Of a stretch of DNA of 64,000 bases, positions 36,056 to 45,264 are shown one piece after another. Position numbers and translations under genes: made by a program. Positions within the stretch are counted from its first letter, which is position 1. Every line of letters starts with the position of its first letter. The stretch spans positions 776,798-840,797 of the forward strand of contig HG934468.1 in NCBI GenBank assembly GCA_000723505.1, given 5' to 3'. The notes under the pieces were generated by a model. That model was not told the origin of the DNA. It saw only the letters and a list, made by a program, of their open reading frames with translations, and did not search any database. The DNA is from Mucinivorans hirudinis. GTDB taxonomy: Bacteria; Bacteroidota; Bacteroidia; Bacteroidales; Rikenellaceae.

Positions 36056-38050
36056 GTGAAAAAGATAGCAGCAATATTTATATGTGTTTTACTCTTATCT
36101 GGCTTTGTTTCAGCCCGAATTTCTTTGTTTGATACCATTGAAGACGACACGCAGCAACAGAAGAAAAAATCAACAGTCGAGTATGAGGCAGACGTAATGA
36201 AGCAAGTAGGTGATACGATTGTGCGCTTTGTGGGTAATGTTGTTTTCCACCACAACGGAGCTATCATACAGTGTGACAGCGCATTTCGCTACAACAACCG
36301 TAAGTTCGACTGTTTTGGCAACGTAATCATCAACCAAGACTCTACCTATATATATGGTGACAAGGTGGTCTATGACGAAGATTTGAACCGAGCGCAGGTC
36401 TTTGCCCCACTCATCAAACTCACCAACGGAGCGCAAACGGTGATGTATACATACTTCCTAATCTTCGACACCAAAACCAAAGTGGGCGAGTATTGGGGAG
36501 GGGGCGTGGTCACAAATCGTGATAACGTTATGGAGTCGCAGTTTGGCACGTTTTATAGCGAGACCAACGATGTAAAACTCTCGGGTTCTGTCTCTATGCG
36601 TAGTGTGGATTACAGGGTGAAGACCGACTCGCTCAAATTTAACCTAGACACCGAGATAACAACTTTCCTCGCACGAACCTACATTTGGGACAACCAAGAA
36701 GATTTTATCACAAGCCAAAGCGGCAGATACGACAACAGAGTCCGCACCTATACCTTCACCGATAACGCTTACATAATGACCAAAGAGCAAGAGAGTTGGG
36801 CAGATAGTATCATCTATGTGAGCAGCACGCGCGAGGCATTTATGCAGGGCAATATTCAACTTTTAGACACAGCACAAAAGACCCTGGCTTTCGGTGATTG
36901 GGGCTACCACAGCGACAGTACAAAGCTGACAATCCTCGCCGCACGCCCCTCAATTCGCAGTTGGGAGGAGAAGGGTGACACCGCGTTTATGCGTGCCGAC
37001 TCCATCTACATTGAGACTCTACCCTTGGGCAGCTCCAAACCGGGTGTGAGCAAACGCGTCAAAAGAAAACACAACACCGACACTACTCAGTTGGCAACCA
37101 ATAATTTATCCGTACCGGATTCACTCAATACTCCGATAGCGGACTCAACCTCAACTCCGGATTCACTCCAAATATCACCTGCGGTGCTAGAACGTAGAGA
37201 TACCTTCCCGCAAGATAACTTGCCCAAGGTAGAAGCAGTCCCCGATTCGTTAAATCAGCAGAACGCGGATACAACAGACCGTCGCATCCGCGCTTTTGCC
37301 AATGTGATGATATATCGCAAGGATGTGCAGGCGGCGTGCGACTCACTGGTGAGTTACACGATTGACTCCTCGATGACAATGTTTGTAAAGCCGGTGCTCT
37401 GGAGCGGAGACAACCAAATTACGGCAGAGCAAATTGATGCCTACATAACTAATGAGGAGTTGGACTGGGCTGACTTCACGGGCAACCCCATTGTAGCACA
37501 ACGTGTCGATAGTACCCGTTTCAATCAGGCGAAAGGAAAGATGCTCAAAACTCTCTTTCGCAATAATGAACTCTACCACTCCATACTCAGCGGCAATGTC
37601 CTCAACTACTACTACTTTGAGGAGGGGACGGAGGTTGTCTCCTTCGATAAGTTAGAGGGGGCGGAGCTTGATATAACCTATGCCGACCGCGAGCCTGAGA
37701 TTATGAAATGGATAGGGAGCAGCGAGTGGGTGATGTACCCCATCGACGCCATCCCTGCCGACCAGCAACAACTACTCGAAGGATTTGAATGGCGAACAGA
37801 GGGGAGAGCCACCTCGGGAGCTCAGGTAAGTGACCGCGTGGTGCGGGCTTCGCAACGCGCCCTGTATAGCGGCATTAAAAAGCCGACCTTTCCCATCGAG
37901 GAGCAGATAAACGACTACAAGAAAAAACTCTTGGAGAGTGGCGAGTGGTACGACCGCACTGACCTACCCACGCGCACGGCAGACTATTTCAAAGAGCAGC
38001 AGCAGAGTGGCGAATGGGAAAAAATGAATAAAAAAACAGATGTGCCATAA
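36056..38050 (+). CDS. OstA/LptA-domain lipopolysaccharide-transport-like protein
   Basis: A 664-residue exported protein starting at GTG 36056 (signal KKIAAIFICVLLLSGFVSA). It has an OstA/LptA-like beta-jellyroll region (about 40-270: TIVRFVGNVVFHHNGAIIQCDSAF, YIYGDKVVYDEDLNRAQVF), then a Ser/Thr/Pro/Asp-rich linker (about 340-410) and a second OstA-like part (about 415-600: RAFANVMIYRKDVQAACDSLVSY). It probably helps carry LPS or another amphiphile across the periplasm. It sits between surA and a phosphatase-like gene, supporting an outer-membrane assembly role. Confidence 0.82.
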   Translation: MKKIAAIFICVLLLSGFVSARISLFDTIEDDTQQQKKKSTVEYEADVMKQVGDTIVRFVGNVVFHHNGAIIQCDSAFRYNNRKFDCFGNVIINQDSTYIYGDKVVYDEDLNRAQVFAPLIKLTNGAQTVMYTYFLIFDTKTKVGEYWGGGVVTNRDNVMESQFGTFYSETNDVKLSGSVSMRSVDYRVKTDSLKFNLDTEITTFLARTYIWDNQEDFITSQSGRYDNRVRTYTFTDNAYIMTKEQESWADSIIYVSSTREAFMQGNIQLLDTAQKTLAFGDWGYHSDSTKLTILAARPSIRSWEEKGDTAFMRADSIYIETLPLGSSKPGVSKRVKRKHNTDTTQLATNNLSVPDSLNTPIADSTSTPDSLQISPAVLERRDTFPQDNLPKVEAVPDSLNQQNADTTDRRIRAFANVMIYRKDVQAACDSLVSYTIDSSMTMFVKPVLWSGDNQITAEQIDAYITNEELDWADFTGNPIVAQRVDSTRFNQAKGKMLKTLFRNNELYHSILSGNVLNYYYFEEGTEVVSFDKLEGAELDITYADREPEIMKWIGSSEWVMYPIDAIPADQQQLLEGFEWRTEGRATSGAQVSDRVVRASQRALYSGIKKPTFPIEEQINDYKKKLLESGEWYDRTDLPTRTADYFKEQQQSGEWEKMNKKTDVP

Positions 38051-38059
38051 CCTATATAT

Positions 38060-39655
38060 ATGAAAATAAGCCGATTTCTAATACTACTGACCCTATTTAT
38101 CGCACTGCCGGCAACGGCACAGGAAAAGCCCAAACTGGTTGTAAATATCGTCGTAGGACAGATGCGTTACGATTATATGCTCCGTTTTCGCGATAATTTT
38201 TCGCAGAACGGTTTTCGTAAACTTATAACCGAGGGGGTATCGTGCGACAGGGCGATGTATGACTATCTGACAACCTCGACCCCGACGGGTCTGGCAACAA
38301 TATCCACCGGCGCAAATCCCTCCACACACGGCATCACCGGCTCGCGCTGGTATAACTACCTCACTCTGGAGAAGATTGAACCCGTCACGGATTATATGGC
38401 ACGCACAGTGGGCAGCGACGAGTTGGATGCCACCGTATCGCCCCGTAATCTTGTTGCCGCCACTTTGGGTGACTGCCTCAAATCCATCACCCCGCAATCC
38501 AAGGTCTTTTCGGTGGCTTATGAGCCTCTCTCGGCAGTGGTTATGGGTGGACACACGCAGGATGCCGCATATTGGATAAGCCCGCGCGAGGGCAATGTGG
38601 TTACCAGTAACTACTATATGGCAAAATTGCCAGACTGGGTGCGTAAATTTAACGATGGAAAATTTGCGGAAAACTACTCCTCACAGCGATGGCAGATTTT
38701 TTTGGAGCGCGATAAATATTTTAATATCTTCCGCAAGGACGTGCAGTTGGAGGCGGATAACGGCGTGAACTTCGACTTTCTAACCCGCAAGAAGTACGAC
38801 TATGAGCGGCTCGGAGCATCACCTTTCGGCAATATGTTGCTGATAGATTTTGCAAAACAGCTGCTTATATACGAATCATTGGGCAAGAACAATAACACCG
38901 ATTTGCTGAACATAGTCTTTGACCCTATGCGCCTTATAGGTGAGCGTTACGGCACACAATCGATGGAGGTGGAGGATGCGTACTATCGCTTCGACAGCTA
39001 CCTGAGCGACTTTGTATCGTTTCTAGAAAGCCAAGTGGGCAAGGATAATTTGTTGGTTGTCATCACATCCGACCACGGAGCAGTAGACCCGATGATTGAG
39101 AGCAGCAAACTTCCCGGTGGACGATTCAACCGAGAACAGTTGATTATGCTGCTCAACGGTTTCCTTGGTGCAACATATGGTTCGGGCGAGCGTTGGGTGT
39201 TAGATTATACCGATAATCAGCTGTTTCTCAATCGGAATCTCTTCCGCGAAAAGGAGATAAATTTGGGTGAGGTGCAGGATAAAATAGCTATATTTATGAC
39301 CCAATTTCGCGGCATTGCCCACGCCATCACCGCGCACTCTCTTGCCGGCTCTTACTTTAGCGGTGGCATAATGAACAAAGCACAAAACAGCTACTATCAG
39401 CGTCATTCGGGCGATGTGATTGTCAATTTCCTGCCCGGATGGAACGAGGAGAATAAAAAAATATCGGACAGCGGCACTTCGTATAACTATGACACTCACG
39501 TACCTTTGATTTGGTATGGAGGCGTGGTGGGCACTCAAAACATAGCGCGAGATGTATCTATGTCGGACATCGCCCCCACTATTGCCCACATAATGCAGAT
39601 TGCCCCTCCCTTTGCCTCCACGGGAACACCCATTATTGAGATTTATCATAAGTAG
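38060..39655 (+). CDS. Alkaline phosphatase superfamily protein, apparently metal-site deficient
   Basis: A 531-residue exported protein (signal ISRFLILLTLFIALPATAQ) with the PafA/nucleotide-pyrophosphatase fold. In active members the first motif is VVxDQMRxDY, but here it reads VVGQMRYDY (Gly33 for Asp). The ligands of TDxxGH read MRLIGE (Arg291, Glu295). TSDHG (Asp338, His339) and a Thr near the nucleophile position (SGTP-like TTSTPTG) remain. It could be a pseudoenzyme or use altered chemistry. It ends the envelope operon, 9 nt after ostA. Confidence 0.78.
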   Translation: MKISRFLILLTLFIALPATAQEKPKLVVNIVVGQMRYDYMLRFRDNFSQNGFRKLITEGVSCDRAMYDYLTTSTPTGLATISTGANPSTHGITGSRWYNYLTLEKIEPVTDYMARTVGSDELDATVSPRNLVAATLGDCLKSITPQSKVFSVAYEPLSAVVMGGHTQDAAYWISPREGNVVTSNYYMAKLPDWVRKFNDGKFAENYSSQRWQIFLERDKYFNIFRKDVQLEADNGVNFDFLTRKKYDYERLGASPFGNMLLIDFAKQLLIYESLGKNNNTDLLNIVFDPMRLIGERYGTQSMEVEDAYYRFDSYLSDFVSFLESQVGKDNLLVVITSDHGAVDPMIESSKLPGGRFNREQLIMLLNGFLGATYGSGERWVLDYTDNQLFLNRNLFREKEINLGEVQDKIAIFMTQFRGIAHAITAHSLAGSYFSGGIMNKAQNSYYQRHSGDVIVNFLPGWNEENKKISDSGTSYNYDTHVPLIWYGGVVGTQNIARDVSMSDIAPTIAHIMQIAPPFASTGTPIIEIYHK

Positions 39656-39770
39656 GATAAATCATCATCTTGGGGTTTTGCAGAGGAATGTTCCGTTGTT
39701 ATTTGTAAATTTCGGAAACCCTCATAACTAACAGCACACCCCCCGAGCAACACGACTGCAAAGCACAACT

Positions 39771-39801
39771 TTTGTCACCACAAAATAAATTACTAACTTT
39801 G
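39771..39801 (+). promoter_or_regulatory. Promoter of fabG
   Basis: TTTG (39771-39774), a 19-nt spacer and TAACTTTG (39794-39801) match the Bacteroidota housekeeping promoter. The fabG ATG follows 80 nt later. Confidence 0.8.
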
Positions 39802-39881
39802 CATCGGCAAATGGTTGCCAAGGTTGTTGTTGTTTTTCGTGAGCAACCCTTACAGCTATAAACTATAAAAAATATAGAAAA

Positions 39882-40628
39882 ATGAAACTATTAGCAGGAA
39901 AAGTAGCAATCATCACCGGTGCGGCACGCGGCATTGGCAAGGCTATTGCGATGGAATACGCGGCGGCGGGCGCAGACGTAGCATTCACTGACTTAGCCTC
40001 ACAGGAGGTTATGGAGGCAACCGAAGCCGAAATAGCAGCTCTTGGCGTCCGTGCGAAAGGCTACATCAGCAATGCGAGCCTCTATGAAGAATCTATTAAA
40101 ACGGTAGACCGGATAGTTGAAGATTTTGGCAAGGTCGATATTTTGGTCAATAACGCAGGAATTACGCGTGATGGTCTGTTGATGCGTATGAGCGAGGAGC
40201 AGTGGGATTTGGTTCTCACAGTAAACCTCAAGTCAGCATTCAACCTCACAAAAGGCGTTATTCGCTATATGATGAAACAACAGTCGGGCTCTATTATAAA
40301 TATGAGCTCGGTGGTAGGTGTTTCCGGTAATGCCGGTCAGGCAAACTATGCGGCATCAAAAGCCGGTATGATTGGATTCACAAAGTCTGTGGCTCAGGAA
40401 CTTGGTTCACGCAATATTCGTTGTAATGCAGTTGCACCCGGCTTCATAATAACAGAGATGACCGACAAGTTGCCGGCAGAGGTCAAGGAGGGCTGGGCGG
40501 CAAAGATACCGCTTCGCCGCGGGGGCACACCAAAAGATGTTGCAGGCGTGTGTGTATTCCTCGCCTCAGACCTCTCGGCTTACGTAAGCGGTCAGGTTAT
40601 CAACTGTTGCGGGGGAATGAACTGTTAA
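39882..40628 (+). CDS. fabG: 3-oxoacyl-[acyl-carrier-protein] reductase FabG
   Basis: FabG reduces 3-oxoacyl-ACP with NADPH in fatty acid synthesis. This 248-residue short-chain dehydrogenase has TGAARGIGKAIA for NADP binding (residues 12-23), NNAG, the catalytic Ser in NMSSVVG, Tyr156 and Lys160 in ANYAASKAG, and the FabG-typical end SGQVINCCGGMNC. It is transcribed alone from a good promoter and followed by a hairpin at 40688. Confidence 0.95.
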   Translation: MKLLAGKVAIITGAARGIGKAIAMEYAAAGADVAFTDLASQEVMEATEAEIAALGVRAKGYISNASLYEESIKTVDRIVEDFGKVDILVNNAGITRDGLLMRMSEEQWDLVLTVNLKSAFNLTKGVIRYMMKQQSGSIINMSSVVGVSGNAGQANYAASKAGMIGFTKSVAQELGSRNIRCNAVAPGFIITEMTDKLPAEVKEGWAAKIPLRRGGTPKDVAGVCVFLASDLSAYVSGQVINCCGGMNC

Positions 40629-40687
40629 AACGCGGGGATAGATAACACCTGATTGGAGAAATACCCGAGATATGGAAATTTAATGTA

Positions 40688-40723
40688 CAATGCAAAGTGC
40701 TTACGGTCTAGCGCTTTGCATTG
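40688..40723 (+). terminator. Hairpin after fabG
   Basis: CAATGCAAAG and CTTTGCATTG form a perfect 10-bp stem extended by G-C pairs toward the loop. There is no T-tract, so intrinsic termination is only moderately likely. Confidence 0.45.
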
Positions 40724-40830
40724 CTACTTATGACACCCCCCCTTATTCTCAATTATGATGCCAACTCTAAAAATTATGTTATAAACTTTTTTGAACTGCT
40801 GAATACCATTCAGTCATACATTTATGACCT

Positions 40831-41427
40831 ATGTGGTATACGCGGTTTACCGACCGGGATATGCGGCAATTTTTTCCTCTTATTTTCATCACCGCGGCTG
40901 TGGTTGCAATAGCCGCCATTGTGCGCTATATGCCCGCCAGTACCATCGTTATAGAGAGAGTCGAGCAAAAGATGTGCAGAGACACCGTTCGCATTTTTCA
41001 AACACTTGAAGGTGAGCAGATAACTCTCAAAAAGATAGAACTCAACAGTGCCGACTCGACAGCTCTTCGTAGGGTTTATGGCATAGGAGCTAAATTCTCC
41101 TCTCGCATTGTGAAGTACCGCAATCTGCTGGGGGGTTACCATCAGAGGGAACAATTACGTGAGGTTTACGGCATCACCGAGGAGGTTTATCAAAAAATTG
41201 TAGGAAATTTTTGGGTAGACACACTTGCTATTAGCAAAATAAATATTAACTTTGCCACCCAAAGCGAGCTCAAGGCTCATCCCTATATTGATGCGAATCT
41301 TGCGGGACGGTTGGCGCGAGCTGTCAAATTGAAAGGAGGTTACAGTAAATTATCAGAGTTAATCGAAGATAAAATAATCACACAACAGGAGGCGGAAAAA
41401 ATCGCCCCCTACCTCTCGTTAAAGTAG
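40831..41427 (+). CDS. Membrane-anchored helix-hairpin-helix (ComEA-like) protein
   Basis: A 198-residue protein with an N-terminal transmembrane segment (about 13-34) and two helix-hairpin-helix units (about 65-110: IELNSADSTALRRVYGIGAKFSSRIVKYRNLLGGY; about 130-190). These resemble the DNA-binding region of ComEA. In Bacteroidota such proteins are common and their link to DNA uptake is unproven. No comEC or other competence genes are nearby. Confidence 0.78.
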   Translation: MWYTRFTDRDMRQFFPLIFITAAVVAIAAIVRYMPASTIVIERVEQKMCRDTVRIFQTLEGEQITLKKIELNSADSTALRRVYGIGAKFSSRIVKYRNLLGGYHQREQLREVYGITEEVYQKIVGNFWVDTLAISKININFATQSELKAHPYIDANLAGRLARAVKLKGGYSKLSELIEDKIITQQEAEKIAPYLSLK

Positions 41428-41513
41428 TGTGAAAGGCGATAATAAGTGGGGAAAAATAATTAATTATTCTACACTACTTAATTAATAATCAAAAGAATTA
41501 AAAAATTAAAACT

Positions 41514-41711
41514 ATGTTGATAATGCCGGTGAAAGAGGGCGAAAATATCGAACGCGCTCTTAAAAAATTCAAACGTAAATACGAAAAAACAGGTGTGTTG
41601 AAGGAGTTGCGTGCGCGCCAATACTTTACAAAGCCTTCGGTTGAGAAACGCAAAGCCCACATCAAGGCTGTGTATGTACAGGATCTTCAGCGCAAAGAGG
41701 AGGATTTGTAG
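41514..41711 (+). CDS. rpsU: 30S ribosomal protein S21
   Basis: A 65-residue basic protein of the small subunit, with the S21 core VKEGENIERALKKFKRKYEK and RKAHIKAVY. The opening MLIMPVKEGEN is the Bacteroidota form. Start ATG 41514. It is followed by a 26-bp perfect stem that also ends the convergent cobalamin operon. Confidence 0.95.
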   Translation: MLIMPVKEGENIERALKKFKRKYEKTGVLKELRARQYFTKPSVEKRKAHIKAVYVQDLQRKEEDL

Positions 41712-41720
41712 CATTACACG

Positions 41721-41786
41721 ATTTGGATAAACAGAGAGAGAGTCCGCCCCCTTGTTGGGACGGACTCTCTCTCTGTTTATCCAAAT
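41721..41786. terminator. Bidirectional terminator between rpsU and the cobalamin operon
   Basis: Perfect 26-bp arms at 41721-41746 and 41761-41786, with core ACAGAGAGAGAGTCCG, enclose a 14-nt loop. It ends 9 nt before the stop of the minus-strand lipoprotein gene (41796) and 10 nt after the rpsU stop, so it serves both directions. Confidence 0.9.
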
Positions 41787-41795
41787 TACAAGTAA

Positions 41796-43361
41796 TCACG
41801 TCTCGAATCTCACTGCAACATCATCGTAGGCAAAATATGCCGGCTGGCTGAATCCGTGACCATTATCATTGCTTCCGGTCACCTTAAATTCTATGCGCGA
41901 AACCTTGCCCAAGGAAGATAAATTCCATCTCTTCCAATTTTTCATTACCTGACCGACCACCGAGGTGGTCAGAGTAAATTCCAGACTTTTGTCCGTCATT
42001 TTATTGCCGAGTGCATCGTATCCGGTCGCCACTATTTTTACGAAGTCATTAGGGCCTGCGGCTTGAGTGAAAGAGTTCCCATTAATAAGGCAATTTGCCA
42101 AATAGGTGGTTATCATCACATACATATGGTCCACCACACGTGGCTTTCCATCCTTAAAGTAAAAAGATGGCAAGATTCCGGTATCTGCCTTGGGCACATA
42201 TCCATAATGCACACAAAAGTTTTTTGACCCCTTATTTCCCCCGTATCCGCTCGTTTGGTCTTTGTAGAAAACTGCCAACTGAGATTCGTGATTACCCTTT
42301 TTCAAATCAAGCTCCACATAATTGGACACGGCGTGCCCGCCGCTCCAATATACACCTCCGTTTTCGCTGGCAAGAAAGGTGTTGTTGTCGTCAAACCATT
42401 TATAATCACTGCTTTTATACAGAAGCTGACCCCCAAACTGTGGTTTATCAATGAGCGATGACCAGTAGGAAGAGTTTGACGCTCCTTTGTAGTCTGAATC
42501 CTCAAATGTCAGAATGCGCAAGTCATACTCCGGCTCACTCGAATTCTCTGACGCCATTGCACCTTTGTTACTCCAACTCTTCATTTCGCCACCCATACTT
42601 GCAACAAGTTGTTCACCAGCTATTTCGGTATTAATTGTGTACTGCCCGCCACCTAATAACTTTGCATATGACAATTCCGTGGTGTAGCTCTTTCCTTGAG
42701 TAGTATTGACCACCAAAACCAGAGAGACGGTTTGAGGCACGACAATGGCACGGTACAGTGAATTGGGCGTTACGGCTTGGGCAGTAATGTCTGCCACAGC
42801 CGCCTTCTGATCCACGGTGGCTGTAAGCTTTGTCCAGTCTATGGTTGCTGTCGGTATGGAATTTTTAATGACAACCGAACTTATCTCCGCATCACTTTTC
42901 TTGATATTAACAACTATTTTAGAGAGTAAATGCTTGAATGTCATACTCACAGCGTCATTTGTCGGTTCAATTTCTGCTTTTGTGGCACCCATCAGGTCGG
43001 AGGAATTCCACTCTTTTGTCTGGTCTCGCCCAACAGAGAAGGTCGCCGGCATACCGGATGGCGAGTAGGGGTAGTATGCAGTAAGCAGTGAGGAGGTATT
43101 GGTTTGCTCGTACCAAATGACCTCTCCGGTGAACGCTCCGTCCGCATAGGTCATCAACGCATTGTCGGCGTGTTTGATTTTATCCTCCTTGAGGATTGTC
43201 AATCCAACTCTATCCCCCTTTTCAAAGGAGAGTTCGGTTGCTTTGGCTATTACCGGTGTGATGGTCACACGTTTGGGAGTGGGCTCGGGTTGGTTTTGCT
43301 GACCCTTCTGGCAGCCGGTAAATAGCGATACTAAAGCTATAATTGTTACTATCTTTTTCAT
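41796..43361 (-). CDS. Lipoprotein: fimbrillin-like N-domain plus DUF4465-like C-domain
   Basis: A 521-residue lipoprotein (MKKIVTIIALVSLFTGC, lipobox Cys17). Residues about 30-270 are an Mfa/fimbrillin-like domain (FEKGDRVGLTI, TAYYPYSPSG, SMTFKHLLSKIVVNI). Residues about 280-520 match what I recall as DUF4465 (LTFEDSDYKG, YWSSLIDKPQFGG, VYWSGGHAVSNY). It is the last gene of the riboswitch-led operon. The paralogous N-half in the gene before it shares roughly 60% identity by eye, while the C-halves are unrelated. It probably binds or displays a ligand on the cell surface. Confidence 0.75.
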   Translation of the reverse strand: MKKIVTIIALVSLFTGCQKGQQNQPEPTPKRVTITPVIAKATELSFEKGDRVGLTILKEDKIKHADNALMTYADGAFTGEVIWYEQTNTSSLLTAYYPYSPSGMPATFSVGRDQTKEWNSSDLMGATKAEIEPTNDAVSMTFKHLLSKIVVNIKKSDAEISSVVIKNSIPTATIDWTKLTATVDQKAAVADITAQAVTPNSLYRAIVVPQTVSLVLVVNTTQGKSYTTELSYAKLLGGGQYTINTEIAGEQLVASMGGEMKSWSNKGAMASENSSEPEYDLRILTFEDSDYKGASNSSYWSSLIDKPQFGGQLLYKSSDYKWFDDNNTFLASENGGVYWSGGHAVSNYVELDLKKGNHESQLAVFYKDQTSGYGGNKGSKNFCVHYGYVPKADTGILPSFYFKDGKPRVVDHMYVMITTYLANCLINGNSFTQAAGPNDFVKIVATGYDALGNKMTDKSLEFTLTTSVVGQVMKNWKRWNLSSLGKVSRIEFKVTGSNDNGHGFSQPAYFAYDDVAVRFET

Positions 43362-43412
43362 TACTTTTCTATGATTTGTTATATATTACCTCAAACAGGA
43401 CATCACATACCA

Positions 43413-45185
43413 TCACTTGCGAGTATCTATGCTGACTCCCAGAATATGAAGATCCTCAATACTCATAATCTTGGTAGCGCATTCGCCGAGCCAACCATTC
43501 TCTTGGTTTATACCCGTGTATATTTTAATAAAATCTACCCCCGGCAGATGTACCCTCTCTCCCTTTTTATTCACCGCCCAACTTATGTCTATGGCTGAAT
43601 CGTCTCTTACATTGAGCTCATTGCCGGCGTATCCGTATCGAAATTTGTAGAGGACATAATATCGCCCCACACCACTCTCGTCTACGCCGTTTTGGGGGAG
43701 TCGAGTGCCTTTGAAAGTTAATTTATCGCCCTTAGCCCACAAAGGATAGTAGGGTTGTTTGTGAAATTGATTCTTTACCTTGTGTCCCGACCACCCTTTG
43801 TTATCTTCCCAGGGGATATAAGTGGCCCACTCGTCCTGTGAAGTTGGCTCCTTTTTGGGTTTGTGGTAGGTTATTTCATAGTCGTAAATAATGTCTACGT
43901 CGTTGTTTGCATCATATGCTTTTTGATACCATAGCTCTTTTTTGGGGTCTTCGTGTGCACTACCCGCAATTTCGTACCACTCGCACAGTTCGGGCACACC
44001 TTTTTTGTCGGCATCATATGCAACCATAATAACTCCCGGTTGGCAACTGCCCCCCTCGGGAGCATTGACATCGGGATTGGCATTGGCATAGAAAACATTG
44101 CCCAGCACCCTGAAATCGCGTTTGCCCTCAACGTTGGCAATAGTGTGGTCGAATCCTACGACTACGTACCCGCCAAAGCCTCCCAGATTTATCAGTCCCC
44201 TTTTATTGTTACCTATGGCTGCCAGCACCTTCTGATTCATTATCTCTTGTGTGTCACCCTCTTCGTACAGAGGTAGTTTGTTGGTAAATTGCCCAACAGC
44301 AGGCATATAGTCAAACACCTTTGTAATGTATGCGGTTGCACCCTCGGGAGTGGGGTCTACGACCACCTTCTTTTTGATTTCTCCCTGGTCACTCCAATTC
44401 TCAATCTCACTGCTCATACTCACCACAAGGCGCTCTTTGTCGAGCTGTGCATCGACTTTGTATTGTCCGCCACCCACTATTGTTGCAGACCCAAGCTTTG
44501 TGGCGTAGGTTTTGCCTTGAGTAGTGGTGACCATCACGGTCAGGGAGACTGTTTGCGGTACGACAATGGCACGATAGAGTGAATTATCCGTCACGGTTTG
44601 TGCTATGATGTCCGCCGCTGCAACCTTTGTGTCTACCGTTGCTGTCAGATTTGTCCAATCGACAGTTGCGGTGGGTATAGAATTTTGAATGACGATAGAA
44701 TTTATATCCGCATCGCTCTTATTAACATTAACAACAATCCTAGATAGTAGGCGGTTAAATTCCATATCAACAGCATCATTTGTCGGCGTGACACTCTCCT
44801 TGACGGCAATCATCAAGTCGGACGAGTCATACTCTTTTGTCTGGTCTGTGCTGACAGAGAAGGTTGCCGGCATACCGGTTGTCGAATATGGGTAATATGC
44901 CATAAACTGTGACTTGGTACTTGCTTGCTCATACCAAACAACCTCCGAGGTAAACATACCGTCTCGGTAGGTCATCGGTGCATTATCGGCGTGCTTGGTT
45001 TTATCATCCTTGATGATTGCCAACCCCACTTTATCTCCCTGTTCAAAGGATAGTTCGGTTGCCTTGCTAATCACGGGTTTGATAGTCACGCTTTGTGGAG
45101 TGACGACTTCGGGTGGATTCTGCGAACCCTTCTGGCAGCAGACAAATAACGCCGCCAGGGTCAGAACCGTTAAGAATTTTTTCAT
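43413..45185 (-). CDS. Lipoprotein: fimbrillin-like N-domain plus distinct C-terminal surface module
   Basis: A 590-residue lipoprotein (MKKFLTVLTLAALFVCC). The N-terminal ~265 residues are the same fimbrillin-like domain as in the next gene. The C-terminal module (about 285-590: FDYMPAVGQFTNKLP, LGGFGGYVVVGFDHTI, DFRVLGNVFYANANPD, WYEIAGSAH) is a type I often associate with Bacteroidales BtuB/BtuG neighbourhoods. It lies 80 nt after btuG and 52 nt before the DUF4465-like gene. A cobalamin-binding or retention role is inferred from the operon. Confidence 0.75.
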   Translation of the reverse strand: MKKFLTVLTLAALFVCCQKGSQNPPEVVTPQSVTIKPVISKATELSFEQGDKVGLAIIKDDKTKHADNAPMTYRDGMFTSEVVWYEQASTKSQFMAYYPYSTTGMPATFSVSTDQTKEYDSSDLMIAVKESVTPTNDAVDMEFNRLLSRIVVNVNKSDADINSIVIQNSIPTATVDWTNLTATVDTKVAAADIIAQTVTDNSLYRAIVVPQTVSLTVMVTTTQGKTYATKLGSATIVGGGQYKVDAQLDKERLVVSMSSEIENWSDQGEIKKKVVVDPTPEGATAYITKVFDYMPAVGQFTNKLPLYEEGDTQEIMNQKVLAAIGNNKRGLINLGGFGGYVVVGFDHTIANVEGKRDFRVLGNVFYANANPDVNAPEGGSCQPGVIMVAYDADKKGVPELCEWYEIAGSAHEDPKKELWYQKAYDANNDVDIIYDYEITYHKPKKEPTSQDEWATYIPWEDNKGWSGHKVKNQFHKQPYYPLWAKGDKLTFKGTRLPQNGVDESGVGRYYVLYKFRYGYAGNELNVRDDSAIDISWAVNKKGERVHLPGVDFIKIYTGINQENGWLGECATKIMSIEDLHILGVSIDTRK

Positions 45186-45207
45186 TTCAATATAATTTGT
45201 TGGTTAT

Positions 45208-45227
45208 GGGGAGTTCTAAAAATTAGC
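45208..45227. repeat. TTCTAAAAATTA-family repeat, operon-internal copy
   Basis: GGGGAGTTCTAAAAATTAGC lies in the 80-nt gap between btuG and the first fimbrillin-like gene. Confidence 0.5.
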
Positions 45228-45264
45228 AAATGAACATCTTGGTATTGTTGGAAGGAGTATTCCG

